Source of the DNA: Segatella paludivivens DSM 17968 = JCM 13650
GTDB taxonomy: Bacteria; Bacteroidota; Bacteroidia; Bacteroidales; Bacteroidaceae
Length of the DNA: 64,000 bases
Direction of reading: 5' to 3'
Assembly: GCF_000373185.1 (NCBI RefSeq)
Contig: NZ_KB890628.1
Coordinates: 1 to 64,000 of the forward strand
The notes under the pieces were generated by a model, which was given only the letters and a program-made list of their open reading frames with translations, had not been told where the DNA came from and ran no database searches. The translations under genes were made by a program, and so were the position numbers. This document shows, piece by piece, positions 1-7,571 of the stretch. Position 1 is the stretch's first letter, and every line of letters begins with the position of its first letter.

Positions 1-717
1 CAGGCTCAATATAATGTAGCAGCTGATTTTAGGATTGACAGAAATCTTATTGGAAATGCCGTCACATACAATCAGTCAAATGGTGTATATACTTATCAGC
101 CACGTAATATAAATGGCAACTGGACCGGTTCTGTAAGTAATGGATTCTCAATGGCACTTGATAAGGATAGACTATGGAACTTGGAGAATAATGCCAGTTT
201 CAACTTCAATCGCAATGTAGACTTTGTAACGCTTGCAGGAAGTGCTGATTACCAGATTAGCAAGGTGAACAATATCTATGTTACAGATGGACTGAAGCTT
301 ACGATGCAGAAGAATAAGTTTCGTGCTGCGTTGCTTGGCAATATGGAATGGCACAATTCCGTAAGTCTTAGCAACAACTTCTCTACAATGAATGTATTTG
401 ATTTTAATTATGGTATGACAGCCACTTATGTGTTACCTCTTAATATCGGAATTTCTACAGACTTGAAGATGTATTCACGCCGAGGTTATAGTGAAAGCGT
501 TGCCAATACCAACTATGTAATTTGGAACATGTCTTTGTCGCGAAGTTTTATCAAAAACAAACTTGACGTACGTGTGATAGGGTATGATCTGTTACAAAAA
601 ATATCAAATCATTCATTCGTAGTCAACGGACAAGGTCGTACGGAAACATTCTATAACAACATTCCTAGCTATGTAATGTTGACAGTAGGATACAAAATTA
701 GTATCAACCCAAAATAA
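1..717 (+). CDS. Outer-membrane beta-barrel protein, C-terminal part (5' end outside window)
   Basis: The frame is open from base 1 to the TAA at 715-717, so only the last 238 residues are visible. The translation is a series of alternating aromatic/polar beta strands of the kind found in TonB-dependent receptor-like barrels (the Bacteroidetes outer-membrane beta-barrel family), and it ends in a typical C-terminal strand (VMLTVGYKISINPK). No plug, signal peptide or N-terminal domain can be judged. An ATG at 151 is internal to the barrel and is not the real start. It is followed by a hairpin terminator shared with the convergent ferritin gene. The substrate cannot be inferred. Confidence 0.8.
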   Translation, partial: QAQYNVAADFRIDRNLIGNAVTYNQSNGVYTYQPRNINGNWTGSVSNGFSMALDKDRLWNLENNASFNFNRNVDFVTLAGSADYQISKVNNIYVTDGLKLTMQKNKFRAALLGNMEWHNSVSLSNNFSTMNVFDFNYGMTATYVLPLNIGISTDLKMYSRRGYSESVANTNYVIWNMSLSRSFIKNKLDVRVIGYDLLQKISNHSFVVNGQGRTETFYNNIPSYVMLTVGYKISINPK

Positions 718-744
718 AGTAAAGACGATTATCTATTAATAAAA

Positions 745-790
745 AATTGCTAAGCCCCGTTTCTTTTAATGAAATCAAAGCTTAGCAATT
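745..790. terminator. Bidirectional terminator between barrel gene and ferritin
   Basis: A perfect 10-bp inverted repeat (AATTGCTAAG at 745-754, CTTAGCAATT at 781-790) is preceded by an A-run and followed by T-rich sequence. It lies between two convergent genes. Confidence 0.7.
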
Positions 791-852
791 TATTTATATT
801 CTTTTATAGTGATAAAAGAAAACGGTATAATCTTCAAAAGTGTTTTATTTTT

Positions 853-1377
853 TTATAACACAGAGTTGGCTAATGGAGCAGCCAGTGTATAAGTTCTTAC
901 AGCAAGCTCTTTGTCCAACATATAAATACCGAAACCATTATCCTTAATCATATCAAGTTTATCTATAATGTCTCGTGCATTATCTTCTTCTTCTACCTGC
1001 TCGTCAATGAACCATTGCAGCAGACTTTCTGTAGCATAATCATTTTTAGCCTTAGCTAAAGATACTAGGCTATTGATTTTAGCTGTAATTTCCTGTTCGT
1101 GTTTTAATGTACTCTCAAAGATCTCATGTATAGATTTCCATTCCTTAGGAACAGCATCTAAGCCTTCGAGTTCAACTCTACCATCACGACGGATAATATA
1201 ATTGAATAAAATTTTAGCATGATCCTGTTCTTCCTTAAATTGGACTTCAAACCAACTTCCCATACCCGTATAGCGAATGGAATGACAATAAGCAGCCATA
1301 GATAAGTATAAATAAGCTGACCACATCTCTACATTGACTTGCTCATTAAGAGCTTTTTCAATTTCTTTATTCAACAT
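853..1377 (-). CDS. ftnA: Ferritin (non-haem, bacterial type)
   Basis: A 174-residue protein of the usual bacterial ferritin length. It forms the four-helix ferritin fold with the ferroxidase residues in order: an early Glu in NVEMWSAYLYLSMA, the EEQDHAKILFNYI helix with Glu and His, and a later QWFIDEQVEEEDNA helix. Ferritins oxidise ferrous iron and store it as a mineral in a 24-subunit cytoplasmic shell, so in an anaerobe the protein protects against iron-driven damage on air exposure. An AGGAGG sits just upstream of the ATG, a stronger Shine-Dalgarno than is usual in this phylum. A TAnnTTTG box at 1489-1482 (minus strand) would give a leader of roughly 100 nt. Confidence 0.95.
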   Translation of the reverse strand: MLNKEIEKALNEQVNVEMWSAYLYLSMAAYCHSIRYTGMGSWFEVQFKEEQDHAKILFNYIIRRDGRVELEGLDAVPKEWKSIHEIFESTLKHEQEITAKINSLVSLAKAKNDYATESLLQWFIDEQVEEEDNARDIIDKLDMIKDNGFGIYMLDKELAVRTYTLAAPLANSVL

Positions 1378-1801
1378 AAACTTCCTCCTATTTTATTTAT
1401 ATTATTGTTAATAACAATCTTGAAATTAACAGTCATCGCATCTGGCAACACATATCGTTGCCTAGAGTGAAATCACTTTCTCAAAGATATATATAAAAAA
1501 CAGATAGTAATTAAAAATGTCACATAATTAGATGTTTTTAACTGTTTTTTATTTTAAAATATAATGATGGACTCAACTTATCTGTATAAAATTAAGATAT
1601 TTTTGATAAAAACGCAAGCATTCCATTCTGTAGATATTATGAATTTCCCTTTTACTACTGTAGAAAACTAGATGCTAAATACTTTTTCCTCTAAATTCTT
1701 TAAAAATTCATTCGTGGTAAGGTTTCTAAGATCTAAATGTAGTTTTTTATAAATTAATATCGTAAATTTGCATTTTATAGTCAGATACCACATTATATAA
1801 G
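1378..1801. other. Intergenic region, divergent ferritin and EFR1 promoters
   Basis: 424 bases without a credible gene. The ferritin side has TATCTTTG on the minus strand (1489-1482) and a short dyad AGTGA-AA-TCACT near 1465 inside the predicted leader. The EFR1 side has TAAATTTG at 1763-1770, about 30 bases before the ATG. Neither box has a good TTTG partner about 20 bp upstream, which may mean activator dependence. The rest is featureless AT-rich DNA. Confidence 0.5.
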
Positions 1802-2818
1802 ATGAAAGAACTTTTGATATTTTATTTCTCAGGCACTGGAAATGCACGACAAGTTGCAGAATGGATGAAAGAAGATGTTATGGAGAAAGGAGTAAAATGC
1901 TCTCTCTATGACATTACACAGCTGAATATTAATGAAATCACAATAGATAATGATGCCCATATTGGACTAATCTCTCCGGTACATGGTTTTAACTATCCAC
2001 CTATAATGCTCAATTTCATCAGTAGATTTAAATATGGACATAACAAAGTGATATTAATGAACACTAGAGCCGGAATGAAAATAGGAAGTGTCGTGACACC
2101 AGGAATCACAGGTATTGCCTTCTTGTTATCAGCAATGATATTAAGCATTAAAGGCTACAAGGTCATTGGAATGGTGCCATTTGATATGCCATCTAATTGG
2201 CTGTCGCTGCATCCGGCCTTGAGAGGAAAAGCTGTGGATTATATCTTTGAGAAAAATCATCAGAGGGTGAATAAACATAGTCTAAGGCTGATTAAGAATG
2301 AACATGATTTCACTGCTCTACGCGAAATCGTCCAAGATCTACTCATATCACCAATAGCTTTGCTTTATTACGCTATAGGCCGTTTTTTCATTGCTAAAAC
2401 CTTTTATGCGTCTCATACCTGTCTACATTGTGATATGTGTATTAAGCGCTGTCCAAAACATGCGATAATTAAGAAATCAGGACATCCTTATTGGACCTTC
2501 AAGTGTGAGAGTTGCATGAAATGTATGAATATCTGTCCAGGAAGGGCTATAGAGACGTCTCACGGACTTGTAATGATGACAGTACTATGCACGCTTCTTC
2601 TTTCTTCTTCAGCCCTATATGCAATGCTTCCATCAATATTCGACAATGCACAGGTAAGTTTTATCACTATCAACGTTTTCCTATTCATTCTGATGGGGCT
2701 GCTGTATCGCATACAGCACGTTCTGATTATGTATAAGTTCACTGGCAAGCTTATACATATATTCTCTCTCACGCACTTTAAATGGTGGGGAAGATACAGA
2801 AGAAATGGAAGATTATAA
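1802..2818 (+). CDS. EFR1-family flavodoxin/ferredoxin protein
   Basis: A 338-residue protein with two redox modules. The N-terminus is flavodoxin-like with an FMN phosphate loop (YFSGTGNARQVA, residues about 8-19). The middle carries two 4Fe-4S ferredoxin motifs (CLHCDMCIKRCP and CESCMKCMNICP). The C-terminus ends in two hydrophobic segments that probably anchor it in the inner membrane. This combination is the EFR1 family (EFR1 family ferrodoxin), frequent in anaerobes, whose partners are mostly unknown; electron transfer is inferred from the cofactor motifs. It has no operon partner: the upstream gene is divergent and downstream is a repeat element. Confidence 0.85.
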   Translation: MKELLIFYFSGTGNARQVAEWMKEDVMEKGVKCSLYDITQLNINEITIDNDAHIGLISPVHGFNYPPIMLNFISRFKYGHNKVILMNTRAGMKIGSVVTPGITGIAFLLSAMILSIKGYKVIGMVPFDMPSNWLSLHPALRGKAVDYIFEKNHQRVNKHSLRLIKNEHDFTALREIVQDLLISPIALLYYAIGRFFIAKTFYASHTCLHCDMCIKRCPKHAIIKKSGHPYWTFKCESCMKCMNICPGRAIETSHGLVMMTVLCTLLLSSSALYAMLPSIFDNAQVSFITINVFLFILMGLLYRIQHVLIMYKFTGKLIHIFSLTHFKWWGRYRRNGRL

Positions 2819-2839
2819 TAACCAATATAAGCAGATATA

Positions 2840-3425
2840 ATATTAACGCGTTGGCAATATTTGGACAACGGAAAATTGATGATTCTTAAAATAGAAGTTT
2901 TCCATATAGAAAAGGAAACTTTATATCGTAGGAATAGAAACTTTATATCGAAAGAACGGAAACTTTACGTCGAAGGAATGGAAACTTTATGTCGTAGAAA
3001 TGCAGACGTTTGATCGTAGAAATGAAATACAGGGTCTTTAAATGCTGTTTTTTACTACAGTAAAAATGGATTTTAAGTATAACGTATTTAGAAATCAGGG
3101 TATAAATTATAGTACTTACTTTATTTTTTTATTGATGATTTAAGTCATTTTTCCCCCTATAGTTTTTGAAAATAAATAGCGTCAAAGCGTCTAATGATTG
3201 TGTGTCAGTCTGTTAGAAAGTTTTTTGGGGTAGGAGAGGTGTATGTCAAGAGACACTATTTTATGCGTTTTATCGATGAAATGCAAAATCGGAATAATTT
3301 AGAGGTGATTTTATACTGTGCAAAAACATGTATTTTGGGTAGAAAATTGATGATTATGAAAGAAAAGCTGATTTTGTCGTTCAAAAAATAGATGAAACTT
3401 AACATGAAACATGATTTCATGTTAA
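2840..3425 (+). repeat. Noncoding repeat element, copy A, with 22-bp tandem array
   Basis: An intergenic element homologous along its length to the inverted copy at about 27130-27652. It opens with GTTGGC...ACGG and AATTGATGATTCTTAAAATA, then has six imperfect 22-bp units at 2893-3024 (type GAAACTTTATGTCGTAGAAA plus two bases), then about 360 bp with long conserved blocks, for example 25 of 25 bases at 3265-3289 and 17 of 17 at 3314-3330, and ends near AAATxGATG...TTAACAYGAAAC. A 65-codon frame at 3194-3391 is not kept in copy B, so I treat the element as noncoding. Confidence 0.8.
2893..3024 (+). repeat. Array of six 22-bp units (copy A)
   Basis: Units start at 2893, 2915, 2937, 2959, 2981 and 3003, each exactly 22 bp. 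The first is the most diverged. Units carry either a GAAACTTTA or an AGACGTTT core followed by a TCGTA or TCGAA block. There are no spacers between units. Confidence 0.85.
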
Positions 3426-3483
3426 AGCACATCTAAGTTGCTGATAGTAAGTTTGTCTTCGTTTAAAAGCTTGTATCATTATT

Positions 3484-3527
3484 AAAAAATACGTCGTAAT
3501 CCAACATGTTTAGTTAAATTACGACGT
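3484..3527 (-). terminator. Terminator of the nitroreductase gene
   Basis: A 10-bp inverted repeat (ACGTCGTAAT at 3491-3500, ATTACGACGT at 3518-3527). Read on the minus strand the hairpin is followed by ATTTTTT, about 30 bases after the stop codon. Confidence 0.75.
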
Positions 3528-3552
3528 TGTTCTGATATAAGTTCCGAAGATT

Positions 3553-4188
3553 CTACTTGTTTGTTATAACAAAATCCTCTTTTGGAATTCTTACTTTCTT
3601 CATATTCACAAGCCAGTCGTTTGTTGTGTCTCTATAGCCTATAGGCATTAAAACGACACTTCTTAGTCCTTTTGATCTTAGACCTAATAGTTCATCCAAA
3701 GCGTCATTATCAAAGCCTTCCATTGGAGTGCTGTCTACTTTCAACTCAGCGGCTTGTGCCAAAGCCATTCCTAAACCAATGTAAGCCTGTCTAGCCGTGT
3801 GAGCAAAATTTTCTTCTGCTGTCTGTGGCAGATACAGAGCTTTAAGTTTCGTCGTATAAGAGCCGAAACGTCCTCTTGGTAAACCTCTTTCGTCTGTGAT
3901 ATAATTGTAAATATCATCAATTCTCTTTTCTGTGTACTTATCCCACGCAGCAAAGACTAAAAGATGCGAACATTGAGCAATATTCTTTTGATCCATAGCA
4001 ATAGGAACAATCTTTTCTTTTAGTTTCTGATCGTTAATAACGATTATTCTAAATTGTTCTAAACCAGAAGAGGTTGGTGCTAAACGTGCTGCTTCTATAA
4101 TTTTATCGACGTTTTCCTGATCTACCTTCTTTGTAGAATCATAAGCTTTTGTAGCGTATCTCCATTTTAAATTATCTAATAGTGCCAT
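3553..4188 (-). CDS. Nitroreductase family NAD(P)H-dependent oxidoreductase
   Basis: A 211-residue protein with the nitroreductase fold features: an N-terminal RYATKAYD segment with the FMN-contacting basic residues, APTSSGLEQFRIIVI, and the C-terminal GLRSKGLRSVVLMPIGYR strand. These homodimeric FMN enzymes reduce nitro-aromatics, quinones or flavins in the cytoplasm; the natural substrate is not readable here, but NfsB-like enzymes are the nearest fit. A good promoter lies upstream on the minus strand (TTG at 4244-4242, 20 bp, TATCTTTG at 4221-4214), and a terminator follows, so it is probably monocistronic. Confidence 0.9.
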   Translation of the reverse strand: MALLDNLKWRYATKAYDSTKKVDQENVDKIIEAARLAPTSSGLEQFRIIVINDQKLKEKIVPIAMDQKNIAQCSHLLVFAAWDKYTEKRIDDIYNYITDERGLPRGRFGSYTTKLKALYLPQTAEENFAHTARQAYIGLGMALAQAAELKVDSTPMEGFDNDALDELLGLRSKGLRSVVLMPIGYRDTTNDWLVNMKKVRIPKEDFVITNK

Positions 4189-4623
4189 ATATGTTAATTT
4201 ATAAGTTATATGACAAAGATATATATCTTTTTTTTAATCGCCAAGATATTTCTGTTATAATTAATAAAAGACTCATGTTAATAATTTTTTATGAGCGCCC
4301 CGTCAACTCAAAAACATTATACAATGTCGTGTGCCACAAAACTTTTTTACATGCTTTTTGGGAAAGCATCATAATAACACTTGGTATCATAGCATTACAG
4401 ACTCTTTGATAAAAATATTAGCTTATTTCCTTATTCTCAACATGTAGTAATAATGCAGATTGAATCTAACTGTTTTTTATTTTTTCTCAATAATATGTCT
4501 TTAATCTTTCTTTGTCTGACAATCTTTTAGTAATTTTGCATCGCTTTTAAATTTATTTAGTGACTGGAATAGTCGCAGTGGATGTCAGAATAACAATTTG
4601 AATGTATATATATATAAAGTGAG
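4189..4623. other. Intergenic region between nitroreductase and AraC-type regulator
   Basis: 435 bases with no supported gene. It holds the nitroreductase promoter (4214-4244), a small hairpin without a T-run (ATGCTTT/AAAGCAT, 4351-4369) and the promoter of the next gene (TTTG 4511-4514, TAATTTTG 4531-4538). A 75-codon frame at 4182-4409 starts inside the nitroreductase gene, has no recognisable domain and looks like chance. Confidence 0.5.
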
Positions 4624-5094
4624 ATGACGAAATACAATATTAAGGAAAAGTCGGAGAAAAGAGCAAACTATCGTAGTTTTATGAATCCTAGTGTGAAAGA
4701 TGAATTACAGGAGAAAATTCGTGTGAAAATTATCCTTGAAGAAAAGTATAAGGACAAAGATTATAGCGCAAAGAAATTGGCAGAGGACTTGGGTACTAAC
4801 GTAAGATATATTTCTGCGGTATGCGCTGAACGTTTCTATATGAGCTATTGCGAATTGGTGAATTATTATCGCGTTAATGAAGCTATGACAATGCTAATAG
4901 ACAGAAGATATACAAAGATGAGAGTAGAAGATATCAGTGAAATGGTAGGATTCTCAAATCGTCAGAGCTTTTATGTGGCTTTTTACCGCTTGCGCGGAAT
5001 GACTCCACGTCAATATAAAATGCAATATATCAGAAATCATCCTGAATTATTGAGAGAACTTGCTGTGAAAGGTCGTCAACGCAAAACAGCATAA
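4624..5094 (+). CDS. Short AraC-type helix-turn-helix protein
   Basis: A 156-residue protein that is essentially an AraC/XylS DNA-binding domain without an effector domain. The first helix-turn-helix is in YSAKKLAEDLGTNVRYISAV (about residues 42-61) and the second in RVEDISEMVGFSNRQSFYVAF followed by the hallmark GMTPRQYK (about 100-135). It should bind DNA in the cytoplasm as a transcription regulator; with no sensor part it may act constitutively or through a partner. An upstream TAATTTTG box has a TTTG at a short 16-bp spacing. The following P-loop/CYTH gene has its own promoter. Confidence 0.85.
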   Translation: MTKYNIKEKSEKRANYRSFMNPSVKDELQEKIRVKIILEEKYKDKDYSAKKLAEDLGTNVRYISAVCAERFYMSYCELVNYYRVNEAMTMLIDRRYTKMRVEDISEMVGFSNRQSFYVAFYRLRGMTPRQYKMQYIRNHPELLRELAVKGRQRKTA

Positions 5095-5099
5095 AAAAT

Positions 5100-5131
5100 T
5101 TTGTGTAATCGGGATTTTTAGAGTACCTTTG
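5100..5131 (+). promoter_or_regulatory. Promoter of the P-loop/CYTH gene
   Basis: TTTG at 5100-5103, a 20-bp spacer and TACCTTTG at 5124-5131 match the Bacteroidetes vegetative promoter exactly. Predicted leader is about 25 nt. Confidence 0.75.
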
Positions 5132-5160
5132 CTTACTCAATTGTACTCAATAAAACAAGT

Positions 5161-6246
5161 ATGAAAGATATTAAGAAAATAGTTCTTACAGGTGGACCTT
5201 GCGCTGGCAAGACTACTGCTTTGGTGAAGGTTATAGAGCATTTCTCTAGTTTGGGATATAAGGTATTCACTATTCCTGAGGTGCCTACAATGTTCAGTCA
5301 GTCAGGAATGGACTATCTAACAGACAATAAAGATTTTTTTTACCAGGGCGAGAAAGCCACTCTGGAAGTTCAGCTTGATCTAGAAGATAAATTCCAGCTC
5401 ATTGCAGAACAGTGCACTGAACCATCAATGATTATCTGTGACCGTGGGGCTATGGATATTTCTGCCTACATGAAACCAGAAATGTGGGAGAAAATAACCG
5501 CTTCAGTTGGCACAAGTACTAGTATGTTGAGAGATCATCGCTATGATGCGGTATTGCATTTGGTCTCTGCCGCTGATGGAGCTGAGAAGTATTATACGAC
5601 TACTAATAACAAACAGCGCACTGAAGGACTTACATTAGCTCGTGAGCTTGATAAAAAGGTTATTAATGCATGGACGGGACATCCGCACTTGCGAGTTATT
5701 AATAATCATGAGGATTTTAATAACAAGCTGCACCGTGTGCTGAATGAAATATCAAATGTACTTGGCATTCCGCAGCCTATTGTTGAGGAAAGAAAGTATA
5801 TTGTGGAATTGACTGGCGAAATACCTGGAGTTATAGAAAGTGAGATTACACAGACATATCTTGTTGCTGAACCAGGATGCGAAGTTCGTTTGCGCCGTCG
5901 TGGATGGCAGGGAAAGTATGTTTACGTGCATACAACCAAGAGACGAATCTCAGACACAGAAAAGTTAGAGACTGAACGCCCGATAAACAATAACCTTTAT
6001 GTGTCACTGTTACAACAGGCTGATCCTTACAGAAACACAATAAGTAAGGTGAGAAAGAGTTTTATTTGGAAGGGACAGTATTTTGAACTTGATAATTATT
6101 TCAAGCCTGTGAAGAATTTGATGATTCTTGAAACCAAAGGTATTGCGGAACAGGAGAGCGTTAATTTTCCTCCTTTTATAAAAGTGATAAAGGATATTAC
6201 AGGAAATTCAAAATATTACAATTATAATATAGCTTTAAAAGGATAG
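5161..6246 (+). CDS. P-loop NTPase fused to a CYTH (triphosphate tunnel) domain
   Basis: A 361-residue two-domain protein. Residues about 1-200 are an AAA_28-type P-loop NTPase with Walker A GGPCAGKTT (11-19) and a Walker B-like segment MIICDRGAMD. From about residue 205 it changes to a CYTH-like domain: EERKYIV (209-215), basic strands EVRLRRRGWQGKYVYVHTTKR and YFELDNYF. The usual first Glu of the CYTH ExExK signature is Val here (V208). CYTH enzymes bind triphosphorylated substrates in a beta tunnel. The same order of kinase-like P-loop and CYTH is known in plant TTM1/TTM2, so nucleotide or polyphosphate chemistry is plausible, but the substrate is unknown. Confidence 0.8.
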   Translation: MKDIKKIVLTGGPCAGKTTALVKVIEHFSSLGYKVFTIPEVPTMFSQSGMDYLTDNKDFFYQGEKATLEVQLDLEDKFQLIAEQCTEPSMIICDRGAMDISAYMKPEMWEKITASVGTSTSMLRDHRYDAVLHLVSAADGAEKYYTTTNNKQRTEGLTLARELDKKVINAWTGHPHLRVINNHEDFNNKLHRVLNEISNVLGIPQPIVEERKYIVELTGEIPGVIESEITQTYLVAEPGCEVRLRRRGWQGKYVYVHTTKRRISDTEKLETERPINNNLYVSLLQQADPYRNTISKVRKSFIWKGQYFELDNYFKPVKNLMILETKGIAEQESVNFPPFIKVIKDITGNSKYYNYNIALKG

Positions 6247-6289
6247 TAAATGTAAATAATTATCCTTTAATGCTATTTTGATATTCCAT

Positions 6290-6829
6290 TTAGATCGCAA
6301 GCTGCTTTATAAGTTTGCCATTTAAATGGAATATTTTTATTGTTCCATTTTCGTATATGGCAAGAGTAGGAGAGTTGCCTCCTTTGGGGAATGTTACAGA
6401 ACCAGTGTTGCAAATAGTAGTACCATCAATCTTGCAAAGTTCCCATAGGTGTGTGTGACCATATATAATAGCGTCAAAGTTTCCCTTTGGCAAGTTTTCC
6501 TTATTGTAGATGTGTCCGTGAGTGAGAAATAATTTATGACCTTCGTCTACAATCATCGTATAGTCGCTCATGATAGGAAAATCAAGTAACATCTGGTCTA
6601 CTTCTGAATCACAGTTACCTCTTACTGCGATAATCTTGTCTGCCATAGAATTAAGATATTCAGCAATGCCCTTAGGGTCTATTCCTTCAGGTATTTCATT
6701 TCTTGGACCATAATTCAATATATCACCCATTATGCACATCATATCGCAATGCTCTGAATTGAATAGTTTCAGAGCTTCATTCAATGCTGGAAGTGAACCA
6801 TGAATGTCAGATATTAATAAATACTTCAT
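6290..6829 (-). CDS. yfcE: YfcE-type metallophosphoesterase
   Basis: A 179-residue calcineurin-like phosphoesterase of the YfcE/MJ0936 family. All metal motifs are present in order: DIHGS (residues 8-12), GDILNYG, RGNCDSEVD, a THGH motif and YGHTH. Family members hydrolyse phosphodiesters with bound manganese in the cytoplasm; the physiological substrate is not settled. It starts only 3 bases after the stop of the pflA gene, so it is probably the last gene of a pflB-pflA-yfcE transcript. It converges on the P-loop/CYTH gene. Confidence 0.85.
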   Translation of the reverse strand: MKYLLISDIHGSLPALNEALKLFNSEHCDMMCIMGDILNYGPRNEIPEGIDPKGIAEYLNSMADKIIAVRGNCDSEVDQMLLDFPIMSDYTMIVDEGHKLFLTHGHIYNKENLPKGNFDAIIYGHTHLWELCKIDGTTICNTGSVTFPKGGNSPTLAIYENGTIKIFHLNGKLIKQLAI

Positions 6830-6832
6830 ATG

Positions 6833-7570
6833 CTAAAGTTCTAGTCCTTGTTTGAGAATAGCTGTAGCTTTGTCTATGCTATCCTTAGAAGGAGGTTCTA
6901 TGCCTTTTAAAGGGTATTCAATGTTTAGCTTGTCATATTTAAAAGTGCCAAGCGTATGATAAGGAAGAATTTCTACTCTTTCAACATTCTTCAATGTCTT
7001 GATAAATGCATTTAGCTGTGAAAGATATTCTTCTTTGTCAGTTATTCCAGGAATCAGCACGTGGCGAATCCAAACTTTCTTGCCCGTATCACTAAGATAT
7101 TTGGCGCAGTCAAGGATGTTGCTGTTGCTGTGATGAGTTAGTTTGCGATGTTCGGTGTCGTTAATGTGCTTGATGTCAAGCAATATGGTATCAGTATATT
7201 TCATCAACGTCTCAAACTTGCTGAAATATGGTTCCCTTCTAGTGAAAGGTTGTGCCGATGTGTCAAGGCAAGTGTTAATACCTCGAAGTTTGGCTTTGCT
7301 AAAAAATTCTATCAGGAAGTCTATTTGAAGCAGTGCTTCACCACCACTTACAGTGATACCTCCCTCGTCACCCCAATATGACTTATATCTTTCTGCTTTA
7401 TCAAGGAGCTCGTCGGCAGAGAATTCTTGTCCTTTGCCCAGTTCCCAAGTATCAGGATTGTGGCAGAACAAACATCTCATAGGACATCCCTGCAAGAAGA
7501 TAATAAAACGAACCCCCGGCCCGTCAACCGAGCCGAAGGATTCTATAGAGTGAACGTTTGCTTTTGCCAT
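6833..7570 (-). CDS. pflA: Pyruvate formate-lyase activating enzyme
   Basis: A radical SAM protein of 245 residues when started at the ATG at 7570 (MAKANVHSIES), one base after the pflB stop. A longer frame reaches 7654 but overlaps pflB and adds nothing conserved. The CX3CX2C cluster motif is CPMRCLFC, preceded by SVDGPGVRFIIFLQG and followed by the glycine-rich GGEALLQ; all are typical of PflA. The enzyme uses S-adenosylmethionine and a 4Fe-4S cluster to make the glycyl radical on PflB. Tight coupling to pflB fits co-translation. Confidence 0.95.
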   Translation of the reverse strand: MAKANVHSIESFGSVDGPGVRFIIFLQGCPMRCLFCHNPDTWELGKGQEFSADELLDKAERYKSYWGDEGGITVSGGEALLQIDFLIEFFSKAKLRGINTCLDTSAQPFTRREPYFSKFETLMKYTDTILLDIKHINDTEHRKLTHHSNSNILDCAKYLSDTGKKVWIRHVLIPGITDKEEYLSQLNAFIKTLKNVERVEILPYHTLGTFKYDKLNIEYPLKGIEPPSKDSIDKATAILKQGLEL

Positions 7571-7571
7571 A

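Noticed and set aside
2893-3024. CRISPR-like array
   Set aside because: The 22-bp units follow each other without spacers, are imperfect, and no cas gene is present; the same holds for the arrays at 27487, 55621 and 56341.
3194-3391. 65-codon frame in repeat copy A
   Set aside because: The frame is not kept in copy B although the DNA is homologous.
4351-4369. Hairpin ATGCTTT/AAAGCAT as terminator
   Set aside because: No T-run on either strand and no gene ends nearby.
4182-4409. 75-codon frame between nitroreductase and AraC-type gene
   Set aside because: Starts inside the neighbouring gene, has no domain or promoter of its own.
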